NCBI GenBank assembly: GCA_965249225.1 | Contig: CBDFLT010000008.1 | Span: 1 to 64,000 of the forward strand | DNA length: 64,000 bases | Reading direction: 5' to 3' | Source of the DNA: CBDFLT01 sp965249225 | GTDB taxonomy: Bacteria; Chloroflexota; Dehalococcoidia; Lucifugimonadales; G963668185 | Part shown: positions 29,789-37,395 of the stretch, in pieces | How the letters are laid out: each line of letters starts with the position of its first letter | Position numbering within the stretch: the stretch's first letter is position 1 | The notes under the pieces: generated by a model | Database searches by the model: none | What the model saw: only the letters and a program-made list of their open reading frames with translations | Told to the model about the DNA's origin: nothing | Program-made: the position numbers and the translations under genes

Positions 29789-30826
29789 CCCGATGCCAGG
29801 ACTCTCAACCTGACGACAGGTCCACTTCAGCAAGCCGGCCAACTCTCGGATGAGTTTTCGGCCAGCCTCGAGCCCTATCGACGCGAGCTGCAGGCGCACT
29901 GCTACCGCATGCTCGGTTCTCTGGACGAGGCCGAGGACCTTGTCCAAGAGACCATGGTACGTGCCTGGAAGTCGAGAGGGTCGTTCGAAGGCCGCTCCTC
30001 GCTCCGAACTTGGCTCTACAAGATCGCGACCCACGCCTGCCTGGACGCTCTAGAGAAGAGGTCCAGACGCTCCCTGCCAACCGTTGCATACCCGCGCGCG
30101 GAACCGGGCGCTCCATTTGAGCCTGTAACCCCGGAAGCTGTCTGGATTGACCCATACCCTGACGAATGGCTGCCTGATTCGTTGGGCGACCCCGCGGGAC
30201 TCTACGCCACCCGGGAAAGCATCTCCCTCGCCTTCCAGGTCGCGCTGCAACTTTTGCCGGCCCGGCAGAGGGCGGTCCTTGTGCTCAGGGACGTTCTAGA
30301 CTGGAAAGCTGGGGAGGTCGCAACGCTTCTGGACACGTCCGTATCAGCGGTAAACAGCATGCTGCATCGGGCGCGTACCACACTGGGCCGTCACCATAGG
30401 AGCGGAGCTGACCGGCAGGACCCTGCAGAGCTGGGCCCAAAAGCACGGGACCTGCTGGACGGATACGTAACGGCCTGGGAGTCGGCCGACGTAACCGGCC
30501 TGGTCACACTGCTGGCGGAGGACGCGGTGCTAGCGATGCCGCCTATACCGTCCTGGTACCAGGGCCGAGATGCAATACTTGCCGTTCTAGCCAACGTCGC
30601 GTTCGGAGACCGCCGGGCCGACCGCTGGCGCCTCCGACCGGCGTCCGGCAACATGCAGCCCGCCTTCGGCTTCTATGAGGCCGATCGGCCAAACGGGCTG
30701 TATAGACCGGTCGCGGTCCAGATACTCACGTTATCTGGCGACAGCCTGCTGATCTCGGAAATCATGGCGTTCATGCGGCCGACGCTGGTCGTCAAGTTCG
30801 GGTTGCCTCGCGAGCTGACCCGGTAG
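29789..30826 (+). CDS. ECF sigma factor (SigX5/TIGR02960-like) with C-terminal SnoaL-like domain; start unclear
   Basis: Region 2 reads YRRELQAHCYRMLGSLDEAEDLVQETMVRAW; region 4 reads LPARQRAVLVLRDVLDWKAGEVATLLDTSVSAVNSMLHRAR. Residues after about 180 form an NTF2/SnoaL-like domain (LLDGYVTAWESADVTGLVTLLAEDAVLAMPP..SWYQGRDAI). This order is that of the ECF41/SigX5-type sigma factors, in which the tail modulates activity. The frame is open from 29789, but no ATG, GTG or TTG precedes the ATG at 29909, which would remove part of conserved region 2. A CTG start (for example 29810), or a small upstream error, is possible. No anti-sigma gene is adjacent. Confidence 0.78.
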   Translation, partial: PDARTLNLTTGPLQQAGQLSDEFSASLEPYRRELQAHCYRMLGSLDEAEDLVQETMVRAWKSRGSFEGRSSLRTWLYKIATHACLDALEKRSRRSLPTVAYPRAEPGAPFEPVTPEAVWIDPYPDEWLPDSLGDPAGLYATRESISLAFQVALQLLPARQRAVLVLRDVLDWKAGEVATLLDTSVSAVNSMLHRARTTLGRHHRSGADRQDPAELGPKARDLLDGYVTAWESADVTGLVTLLAEDAVLAMPPIPSWYQGRDAILAVLANVAFGDRRADRWRLRPASGNMQPAFGFYEADRPNGLYRPVAVQILTLSGDSLLISEIMAFMRPTLVVKFGLPRELTR

Positions 30827-30837
30827 ACCGCGTCTGG

Positions 30838-31152
30838 CTACCCCTTGAAGAACCCGTCGTAATCCGACTCGACCCAGACCGTGATATCCGGCTGTCCGTC
30901 AAACATCTCCACGATGCCCGCCGCAGGGTTCGCGGGGTCGCCCATGAACTTCTGCAACGACTCCATGTCAGGCCATGTGTCGACGGCGAGGAACTCCCTC
31001 CCGTTCTCCGGGTTCAGGTACGTTTGGTGCCCAATACTGCCAAGCGCCTGGCCCACAGGGTTGAGCCTGCCAAATATGGAGTTGTGCACCTCTTTCGCCT
31101 TTTCGGGGTCCGACTCCTTCATCGTTCCTCGAACCGTCGTGATGACTCTCAT
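30838..31152 (-). CDS. Small ABM-like dimeric alpha/beta-barrel protein
   Basis: 104 residues from ATG 31152 behind AAGGAGG. The pattern MRVITTVRGTMKESDPEKAKEVHNSI ... GHQTYLNPENGREFLAVDTWPDMESLQKFM resembles antibiotic-biosynthesis-monooxygenase-type ferredoxin-like folds, which include heme-degrading, monooxygenase and stress proteins. No catalytic residue can be assigned. Convergent with the sigma factor gene, 11 bases between stops. Confidence 0.6.
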   Translation of the reverse strand: MRVITTVRGTMKESDPEKAKEVHNSIFGRLNPVGQALGSIGHQTYLNPENGREFLAVDTWPDMESLQKFMGDPANPAAGIVEMFDGQPDITVWVESDYDGFFKG

Positions 31153-31503
31153 TCTGGCCTCCTTATGTTGGTGTTTTGTATATATAGACTTCTTGTAACG
31201 CCGAAACTGTGCGGTGAGCGGCATCTTGGTATCTGAAGAGACTCAGAGGCCCCGGGTGACACATTTTGGATTGGGTGTGGCGGCGATCATTGTACTAGTC
31301 GTGGTTTGTGGGGAACAGGTGCAGCGGTCGAACGATGAGCATATGATTTTGTTAAGATGTCCACTGTCGGACCTGCGGAGCCTGCGGCCAGTTGGCTGCT
31401 GGTGCCGTCTGGTCGTGACTGGGATGCTCGGCCGACCCGGGGCGGCCCCCGCGGTTGACTGAAGAGCCGCTCAAGGCCGGCTTCGGGAAAGGAGTACAGG
31501 CAA

Positions 31504-32688
31504 GTGTTCCGACGATTCAGTCCAGTAGCCGCCGTGTCGGTAGCCCTCGTACTCGTCCTGAGCGCCTGCGGCGACCCGGGGGCGCCCGAGCCCGCAGCGG
31601 GCTTAGCGACGCCCTCGGCCGCTATTGTGTTGCCCCCAACGGCCGCCCCTGCCGCGGCCGCCGCCGAGCCGGCCGCACCGACAACCGAAACGCCTCAGCC
31701 ACCCACCCGCCGTGAAGGGGCCGCGCCCCGAGCCGAGGTGGCCTTCCAGACTGAAGCTGCGCAAGAGCTCACGGCGGTGGAGGTAGTCAAGCGCCTCACC
31801 CCTTCCGTGGTGCACATCGGCACCGAGACGGTACCCATGGGGATGTTCAACGAGCCGGTCCCTTCGGGTGTTGGGACCGGGGTGGTCCTGGACGATCGAG
31901 GAAACATCCTGACAAACAATCACGTGGTCGAGGGCGCCGAGCGGATAGTGGTGACCCTGAGCACAGGCGAAAGCTTCGTAGCCCAGCTTGTTGGCCGCGA
32001 CCCGGGTACGGATACGGCAGTGGTCCGCATAGACGCCCAGGGCCTGCAGCCGGCGAAACTGGGGATCTCCGGGGACGCGCAGGTCGGCGAAGATGTGATA
32101 GCCATCGGACACGCGCTGGGCCTGGCAGGCGGGCCTACGGTAAGTAAGGGCGTGGTCAGCGCGCTGGGACGCTCCATAAACACAGACGCTCAGGTTACGC
32201 TGGTGGACCTGATCCAGACCGACGCGTCTATCAACCCGGGCAACAGCGGAGGGCCCCTAGTCAACCTGAGGGCGGAGGTGATCGGCATAAACACGGCCAT
32301 CAGGGAAGGGAGCCAGGGCATCGGATTCGCGATCAACATCGACGACGCCAAGCCGGTGGTGGCCCATCTCATCGAGAACGGTTTCGTCCGGCGCGGCTAT
32401 CTGGGAATCGGGCCCGTCAACCTGACCCCGGCGATAGCAGGCCAGTTGCAGCTTCAGGTCACGGAGGGCATCCTCGTCTGGGCGGTGGGCGAAACCACAG
32501 CGGCTGGAAGGATGGGCCTGCAGCAAGGTGACGTCATAGTCCAGCTAGGCGACGAGCCCATCGTCAACACGGGCCAGCTCTCGAAGTTCTTGTTGGAGCA
32601 TCCCCCTGGGGAGACAGTGGACGTAGTCTTCATTAGGGGAACCCAGAAGATAAGCGGCACACTGACCCTACAAGAGAAGCCACGGTGA
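31504..32688 (+). CDS. HtrA/DegP-like serine protease lipoprotein with PDZ domain
   Basis: 394 residues. A signal peptide with lipobox (ALVLVLSAC) and an Ala/Pro/Thr-rich linker to about residue 85 precede the trypsin-like domain. The catalytic triad is His in LTNNHVVEGAE, Asp in GTDTAVVRID and Ser in NPGNSGGPLV. A PDZ domain follows (GYLGIGPVNLTP..GRMGLQQGDVIVQLGDEPI). It probably degrades or refolds misfolded extracytoplasmic proteins. GTG start at 31504 behind AAAGGAG. It stands alone on its strand. Confidence 0.92.
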   Translation: MFRRFSPVAAVSVALVLVLSACGDPGAPEPAAGLATPSAAIVLPPTAAPAAAAAEPAAPTTETPQPPTRREGAAPRAEVAFQTEAAQELTAVEVVKRLTPSVVHIGTETVPMGMFNEPVPSGVGTGVVLDDRGNILTNNHVVEGAERIVVTLSTGESFVAQLVGRDPGTDTAVVRIDAQGLQPAKLGISGDAQVGEDVIAIGHALGLAGGPTVSKGVVSALGRSINTDAQVTLVDLIQTDASINPGNSGGPLVNLRAEVIGINTAIREGSQGIGFAINIDDAKPVVAHLIENGFVRRGYLGIGPVNLTPAIAGQLQLQVTEGILVWAVGETTAAGRMGLQQGDVIVQLGDEPIVNTGQLSKFLLEHPPGETVDVVFIRGTQKISGTLTLQEKPR

Positions 32689-32719
32689 GCCAGGTGAAGT
32701 GCGGACGATGGTGTCCCGA

Positions 32720-32810
32720 CCGGTGACATAGCCTCGCTGCTTGGAGCGTGACGCGTTCAAGGGGGGATGAGAAATGACAACTAAGCCAACGGCAGAAGAG
32801 TGGAGGCGGG
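32720..32810 (+). repeat. 91-bp direct repeat, copy 1 (cyclase leader and first codons)
   Basis: About 91% identical to 34375-34465 by eye. It starts CCGGTGACATAGCCTCGCTG, includes the AAGGGGGG Shine-Dalgarno and the first dozen codons (MTTKPTAEEWRR). In copy 2 the same sequence is the leader and start of the intact cyclase gene. Confidence 0.85.
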
Positions 32811-32851
32811 TGTTCGGAGATATACATCATGAACGCCGTCGGTCTGACTGA
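32774..32851 (+). pseudogene. Stub of a third nucleotide cyclase gene
   Basis: ATG with the same ribosome-binding site as the 34429 cyclase. It reads MTTKPTAEEWRRVFGDIHHE and then stops at 32849-32851 after 25 codons. The first twelve residues match the start of the downstream cyclase (MTTNPEAEEWWRA). The rest of the gene is lost. It probably arose by duplication followed by deletion. Confidence 0.7.
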
Positions 32852-32948
32852 GCCAACCGACGATACCATCCAGGACGCGAACCCTTACTGGGGCCCGTAG
32901 ACCTCTCAACTGGTCTAGAATCTGTGCGAATACGAGGGGAGGTCAATT

Positions 32949-33755
32949 ATGTCGGAGCATCGGGAGCGCGACCAAATGGTGGAGGATACTTGGCGCATGT
33001 TCCTGACGGAGGGTCAGCATACCAAAGAGTTTAAGTTCCGTCACCTTTTCGCTATGCTGCCCTCCAATCCCCGTTGTCGGTTTTGTAACGCTCCGTTTCA
33101 CGGCCTCGGCGGGACTCTCATGAAGATCATCTATGACAAACGTAGATCTAAACTTAATCCAGTGATGTGTAACGCCTGCGAAAACTTTGCAACGGAATAT
33201 CAGGGGGGAGCTGAAATCGAATTGTCGCTGTTGTTTGCCGATGTGCGAGGGTCAACCACCCTGGCCGAAAGCATGAGTACCGGCGAATTCAGCCAACTCA
33301 TAAACAGATTCTACAAGGCTGTCACCAAAGTACTGATTCGGACAGATGCACTTATCGACAAGTTGATCGGCGATCAGGCGGCTGGTATGTATGTGCCCGG
33401 ATTCGCTGGAAGCGACCATGCAGAGCGGGCGATTGAGGCGGCCAAGGAGATTTTGCAGGTTACTGGCCATGGTGACCGCGGTGGTCCCTGGATTCCACTG
33501 GGTGTCGGGGTTCACACGGGGTCGGCATACGTAGGCGCGGTCGGGTCGCAGGAAGGTACAACCGACATCACCGTTCTCGGCGATGCACCCAATACCGCCG
33601 CTCGACTCTCTTCGAGTGCGGCAGTGGGTGAGATCCTTGTCAGCGAGGCCGCCTCTGAGGCGGCACGATTGGACGTAGGGGGTAGTGAGAAACGAGTTCT
33701 CGATTTGAAAGGGAAGAGCGAACCCTTCACTGCCTACGTCACTTGGAAGCGGTAA
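32949..33755 (+). CDS. Class III adenylate/guanylate cyclase with N-terminal zinc knuckle, paralogue A
   Basis: 268 residues. The N-terminal 90 residues hold a Cys4 motif, CRFCNAPF ... CNACENF. The catalytic domain is LSLLFADVRGSTTLAESM (metal Asp), LIDKLIGDQAAGMYVPGF, IPLGVGVHTGSAYVGAVG and TVLGDAPNTAARLSSSA. It ends in DLKGKSEPFTAYV. It would make cAMP or cGMP in the cytosol; no membrane segment is seen. The Lys-Asp pair choosing ATP is not clear, so the substrate is open. ATG behind GAGGGGAGG. Paralogue of the gene at 34429. Confidence 0.88.
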   Translation: MSEHRERDQMVEDTWRMFLTEGQHTKEFKFRHLFAMLPSNPRCRFCNAPFHGLGGTLMKIIYDKRRSKLNPVMCNACENFATEYQGGAEIELSLLFADVRGSTTLAESMSTGEFSQLINRFYKAVTKVLIRTDALIDKLIGDQAAGMYVPGFAGSDHAERAIEAAKEILQVTGHGDRGGPWIPLGVGVHTGSAYVGAVGSQEGTTDITVLGDAPNTAARLSSSAAVGEILVSEAASEAARLDVGGSEKRVLDLKGKSEPFTAYVTWKR

Positions 33756-33811
33756 CCGAAGGCTCTAAGAGCACGTACACAACACGTCCGCCTCACCATA
33801 GGCCTTGCATC

Positions 33812-34003
33812 TCATCGCGCAGCAGCGACCTGATCCTTCGCGAGATGGTGCGGGGTATGTTCATCTGAAGGAGACCCGCAAATCGCGCTTTTCCAACCCT
33901 GCGCCACGCCTCCGCATTTGGGGCAAGTCATGGCTTCGGCCTGCATCTTATCGTCCTTGACATCTAGCGCTGCTCCAAGACCGAGGAACATCAAAACCTG
34001 CAC
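33812..34003 (-). pseudogene. Remnant of a small zinc-ribbon protein
   Basis: 63 codons including MTCPKCGGVAQGWKSAICGS and SDEHTPHHL. This resembles small metal-binding proteins with CPKCG..WKCAxCG..DEH, but one expected Cys has become Ser (WKSAIC) and the usual C-terminal Cys cluster is missing. It sits in a 673-base stretch of decayed sequence between the two cyclases. Confidence 0.35.
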
Positions 34004-34095
34004 TCTGTGTCAAATTCGTTAGGCTGGTGATCTATACGGCGGATGCGACCCGCGCCGTTGGTGACAATAGGCATTCAATGGGAACGCGCCTGCGC

Positions 34096-34354
34096 TTCGC
34101 ATATGGTTCAAAAAGGGATGAGAGCAGATGGCCGACAGAGGTCCCGGAGCTACGCCGGTGTCGCCAACGTCACTGGCGTAGCATCGTTTCATGATCAACA
34201 GCACGTTGCCATGGTAGTAGCAGAACCTTCAGCCGTCGTTCACGGTGTGCTCTGGACAATCACTGAGGTCAGCGAAAGGTCCACGGACTGGTATGAAGGC
34301 GTTCGCGAGGGGATCTACGGGAAGACAATGCTGGAAGTGGAAACTTCCCAGGGA
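34096..34354 (+). pseudogene. Degraded gamma-glutamylcyclotransferase-like gene
   Basis: Pieces of the AIG2/gamma-glutamylcyclotransferase fold are spread over different frames: FAYGSK at 34096 (family start FAYGSN), PGATPVSPTSLA and HRFMINS in a second frame, then PSAVVHGVLWTITEVSERSTDWYEGVREGIY in a third. At least two frame changes and an internal stop make it non-functional. The identification rests on the order and spacing of these fragments. Confidence 0.55.
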
Positions 34355-34374
34355 GAGTCCTCTGTTAGTTCGGG

Positions 34375-34465
34375 CCGGTGACATAGCCTCGCTGCTTGGA
34401 GCGTGACCTGTTCAAGGGGGGATGAGAAATGACCACTAATCCAGAGGCAGAAGAGTGGTGGCGGG
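34375..34465 (+). repeat. 91-bp direct repeat, copy 2
   Basis: Same length and about 91% identity to 32720-32810. This copy forms the leader, ribosome-binding site and first codons of the intact second cyclase gene. Confidence 0.85.
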
Positions 34466-35238
34466 CGCTGCTGACGGGTGAAGGTTTGACGGGTGGGGGC
34501 TTGAGAATACCCCTGCGCAATATGCGCCACCTGCTCAGGCTTCTTCCTTCGCACGCGCGCTGCAAGTTCTGCAACTCCCCGTTCGATGGTTTTGGGGCGC
34601 CCGCGATGCGTGTGCTCGGCAGGGGACCGTCTAGGCTGACGTCCCAGTTCTGCCAGCAGTGCCAGGTGACCTCCAGCCAGTTCATAGGTGGGGTGGAGAT
34701 CGAGCTTTCGCTTCTGTTCGCCGACGTGCGCGGTTCGACGAGCCTGGCCGAGCAGATGAGCGCCTCTGAGTTTAGCCTGCTGATCAGCCGCTTCTTCGCC
34801 GTGACGAGCAAGGTCCTGCTGGGGAGCCGGGCCTGGGTGGACAGGCTCGTCGGCGATCAGGTCGTGGGGATGTACCTGCCTTTCTACGTCGGCCATGATC
34901 ACCAGCGTGTGGCGATTGACAGCGCCCAGCACCTGCTACGAATGACGGGCCACCAAGACCCGGATGGCCCGTGGATCCCGTTGGGTGTGGGTGTGCACTC
35001 GGGGACCGCGTTCGTAGGCACGGTGGGGTCCATTGACGCGGCGACTGACATCACCGTTCTCGGCGACGCGCCCAACGTGGCGGCTCGCCTCTCCTCGGTA
35101 GCTGGTCCAGGCGAAATCCTGGTAAGCGAAGATGCCTACGCGAGCGCGGGGCTGGACCCCGACCTGGAAACGCGGTCGCTCGAGCTAAAGGGGAAGAGCG
35201 AGCCGGTGACGGTCCGTGTGCTTGCCAACCGGTCGTGA
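34429..35238 (+). CDS. Class III adenylate/guanylate cyclase with N-terminal zinc knuckle, paralogue B
   Basis: 269 residues, same plan as paralogue A: zinc knuckle CKFCNSPF ... CQQCQV. The cyclase core is LSLLFADVRGSTSLAEQM, LVGDQVVGMYLPFY, IPLGVGVHSGTAFVGTVG and TVLGDAPNVAARLSSVA, ending LELKGKSEPVTVRV. Higher GC than paralogue A in the coding region, so the pair is old or one copy was acquired. ATG follows AAGGGGGG. The N-terminal Cys4 module probably senses metal or redox state, or mediates binding; this is inference. Confidence 0.88.
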   Translation: MTTNPEAEEWWRALLTGEGLTGGGLRIPLRNMRHLLRLLPSHARCKFCNSPFDGFGAPAMRVLGRGPSRLTSQFCQQCQVTSSQFIGGVEIELSLLFADVRGSTSLAEQMSASEFSLLISRFFAVTSKVLLGSRAWVDRLVGDQVVGMYLPFYVGHDHQRVAIDSAQHLLRMTGHQDPDGPWIPLGVGVHSGTAFVGTVGSIDAATDITVLGDAPNVAARLSSVAGPGEILVSEDAYASAGLDPDLETRSLELKGKSEPVTVRVLANRS

Positions 35239-35327
35239 GGAATCAGCGCACTACGCAGGTATGTTGCCGGCTCAGGGGCATAAGCGGGCGCCGGAAAGCA
35301 GTGTGCACGCTGCGACCGGTGACGTGG

Positions 35328-36176
35328 CTACGCCCTGCTCCAGGTGGGTCGACTCCAGGCCATACCCGCCGTCTTTCGCATGAACTCGGCATGCAGGGCA
35401 GGGTTTGAGGCGATGAGGCCGTCGCTGTAGAGGCCAGCTCGCCTACCGGCGCGGTCGGTGATGATCCCTCCCGCCTCCTCGACCAGAAGCAGGCCGGCCA
35501 CCTGGTCCCACGGCTCGAGCTGGTGGTGGAAGTACAGATCGGTACGGCCAGCCGCGGCGTAGGCGATCCCGAGGGCCGAGGACCCCATTATGCGCGCGGT
35601 CTGCATCCCGGGCCAGATCGAGCGTATCACGTCCAGACCGTTCACCGCGCCCTCGTTGTTGTAGCTCAGGTCCATTCCCAGGACCGATTCCTCGAGCGAG
35701 GACTTTTCCGACACGCGGATGGGCTGCCCGTTGAGCGTGGCGCCCTGGCCCCTGCGGGCCTCGAACATCTCGTTCCGAGCCGGGTCGTAGTTGACACCCA
35801 CCAGGGTCTCCCCGTCGAGGGCGAGGCCGACGACCACCGAGTAGAAGGGATTGCCCGAGGCGTAGTTGCGGGTACCGTCGAGGGGGTCGACGATCCACAC
35901 GTACCCGGCGCCGGCACGTGCGCCCTCGGACTCCTCGCCCAGGAGACCGAACGTGGGGTACTCGGTTCGGAGGATCGCCAGGACCTCCCTCTCCACCTCC
36001 TCGTCAACGTCGGTGACGATGTTTCCGCGGCCTTTGTAGGATACTTTCTTGACGCGGTGGAACCTGTCGACCAGGATCTCACCCGCTTTGAGTGCGGCAA
36101 ATCGGGCGACCTCGGCCGCCGACCTCCCGCTAGCGCTATCGGGAATAGATTCCAACGCTCTGGTACCTCGACTCAC
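35328..36176 (-). CDS. Inositol monophosphatase family protein
   Basis: A Mg-dependent phosphatase of the IMPase/SuhB/CysQ group. The metal ligands are LLGEESEG (Glu), WIVDPLDGTRNY (Asp, Asp) and LEPWDQVAG (Asp). Length from GTG 36176 is 282 residues, normal for the family. The open frame extends to 36233, but that extra N-terminus (PFPPFEKGGIG) is simply the translated dispersed palindrome at 36193-36213, so GTG 36176 or TTG 36155 is the more likely start. The substrate may be inositol phosphate, a nucleotide or a sugar phosphate. Confidence 0.85.
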   Translation of the reverse strand: MSRGTRALESIPDSASGRSAAEVARFAALKAGEILVDRFHRVKKVSYKGRGNIVTDVDEEVEREVLAILRTEYPTFGLLGEESEGARAGAGYVWIVDPLDGTRNYASGNPFYSVVVGLALDGETLVGVNYDPARNEMFEARRGQGATLNGQPIRVSEKSSLEESVLGMDLSYNNEGAVNGLDVIRSIWPGMQTARIMGSSALGIAYAAAGRTDLYFHHQLEPWDQVAGLLLVEEAGGIITDRAGRRAGLYSDGLIASNPALHAEFMRKTAGMAWSRPTWSRA

Positions 36177-36192
36177 TCGAAATTTCCCTATT

Positions 36193-36213
36193 CCCCCTTT
36201 TTCAAAAGGGGGG
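36193..36213. repeat. Intergenic palindrome CCCCCTTT..AAAGGGGG, copy 3
   Basis: Third copy of the C/T-A/G palindrome, preceded by AAATTTCCCTATT and followed by AAGGGACC. It overlaps the 5' extension of the inositol monophosphatase frame and may carry part of its leader. Confidence 0.75.
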
Positions 36214-36233
36214 AAGGGACCCCTGCGCTCCAC

Positions 36234-36762
36234 AAGGCAGCGTCAAGAAGTTGAATTCAGTTGGCTGGGACGTTGAACGGCACGGTGAGATGCGGGAGAA
36301 TTCTAGGATGAGGGATCGCTACGCTCCCGCCGTTCGGGACGCGGCGGCGCCGCAACGGGTCTCTCGCTGGCGGGAGTCTATCAGGGCCGGCTTTGCCGGT
36401 CAAGCGACGCAAGGGGCCGAGCACCGGCCGACGTCCGGGACCGCCGTTGCCGTCGGTGGTGAAGGCCCGATTGAAAAGGGATAGCCGCTGTGCACCACTC
36501 ATGCCTAGAGCGGGGCCTCTCTCAGCGAGTACTCCGTATTTCTACCTAGCGAAAGCTGCCTCAAACTGAGTAGGCAGCGCATCTGCAATCTGGTAATATG
36601 TAGCCGCGTCGCCGCTACTTCCCGCACGAGAGTGTGGCCGACGAAGTAGCTCAGAAACCCGGATCGGCCCTGCCGGCGGCTCTCAGCAGAAACAGTGCAC
36701 CGCGCGGGTCGATGGCCCGGTAGCCCATTTGACAATCGTTCCAAAGCTCAGGGGGCGGGGCG
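36234..36762. other. Intergenic region, no gene seen
   Basis: 529 bases between two divergent genes. Short frames on both strands have no recognisable content. It must carry the promoter of the membrane LuxR gene, whose start is preceded by GGGGCGGGGCG but no clear Shine-Dalgarno. Confidence 0.4.
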
Positions 36763-37356
36763 ATGGCTGAAGAGTCCAGGTCCCAGGGCGCGTCAACGGC
36801 GAGATGGCTGGCCGTTGGCGGTGCGCTGGTGACTGGGGTCACCGGCATCGTCATGGCGGGCTTCTCGCTCGTAGGCGGAGAGGAGACGGGGGCCGGCGCA
36901 TTGCTGGCCGCCTCGGCCTTGGCGTTCGGATTCCTGGCTGCCAACCTTGACCGGTCATCTGCTAGGGGCCCGATTGCCGACAGATACGGCTCGATAGTCG
37001 GCGATGATGGCGCCTCCCAAGGTGAAGCAGAGGCTCAACCCCTCACTGCCGCCGCCGTCGCGGCGCCGGGCCAGACGAGCGCCCCTCGCATGAATGACGG
37101 TCCCTCTCTGCGCCACCGGCTGCCGGGGATGGCGAATATCGATGCCGAGCCCGTGAGCCAGAGGGAGTCGGAGGTACTATCCCTTGTGGCGGAGGGCTAC
37201 TCCAACAAGCTCATCAGCGCTGAGCTGGGCATATCCGAGCGTACGGTCAAGAACCACCTGACCACCACGATGGGGAAGCTACGCGCCTCCGATCGGACGC
37301 ACGCCGTGGTCACTGCAGTCAGGCTGGGTTGGCTGGACATCCACGGGGACTCTTGA
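36763..37356 (+). CDS. Membrane-anchored LuxR-type transcriptional regulator
   Basis: 197 residues. Two hydrophobic segments (WLAVGGALVTGVTGIVMAGF and GALLAASALAFGFLAA, about 15-65) could cross the membrane as a hairpin. An Ala-rich linker and a C-terminal LuxR/GerE HTH follow: SQRESEVLSLVAEGYSNKLISAELGISERTVKNHLTTTMGKL. There is no receiver domain, so it is not a classical response regulator. Both ends would be cytoplasmic. The signal it senses is unknown. ATG 36763. Confidence 0.75.
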   Translation: MAEESRSQGASTARWLAVGGALVTGVTGIVMAGFSLVGGEETGAGALLAASALAFGFLAANLDRSSARGPIADRYGSIVGDDGASQGEAEAQPLTAAAVAAPGQTSAPRMNDGPSLRHRLPGMANIDAEPVSQRESEVLSLVAEGYSNKLISAELGISERTVKNHLTTTMGKLRASDRTHAVVTAVRLGWLDIHGDS

Positions 37357-37395
37357 GCAGACCCGACTTCGCCGTTGTTCGTTGGGGGGTGGAGC

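Noticed and set aside
35310..35345. A possible third copy of the 91-bp cyclase leader repeat
   Set aside because: Only ACCGGTGAC and a few scattered bases match; likely chance.
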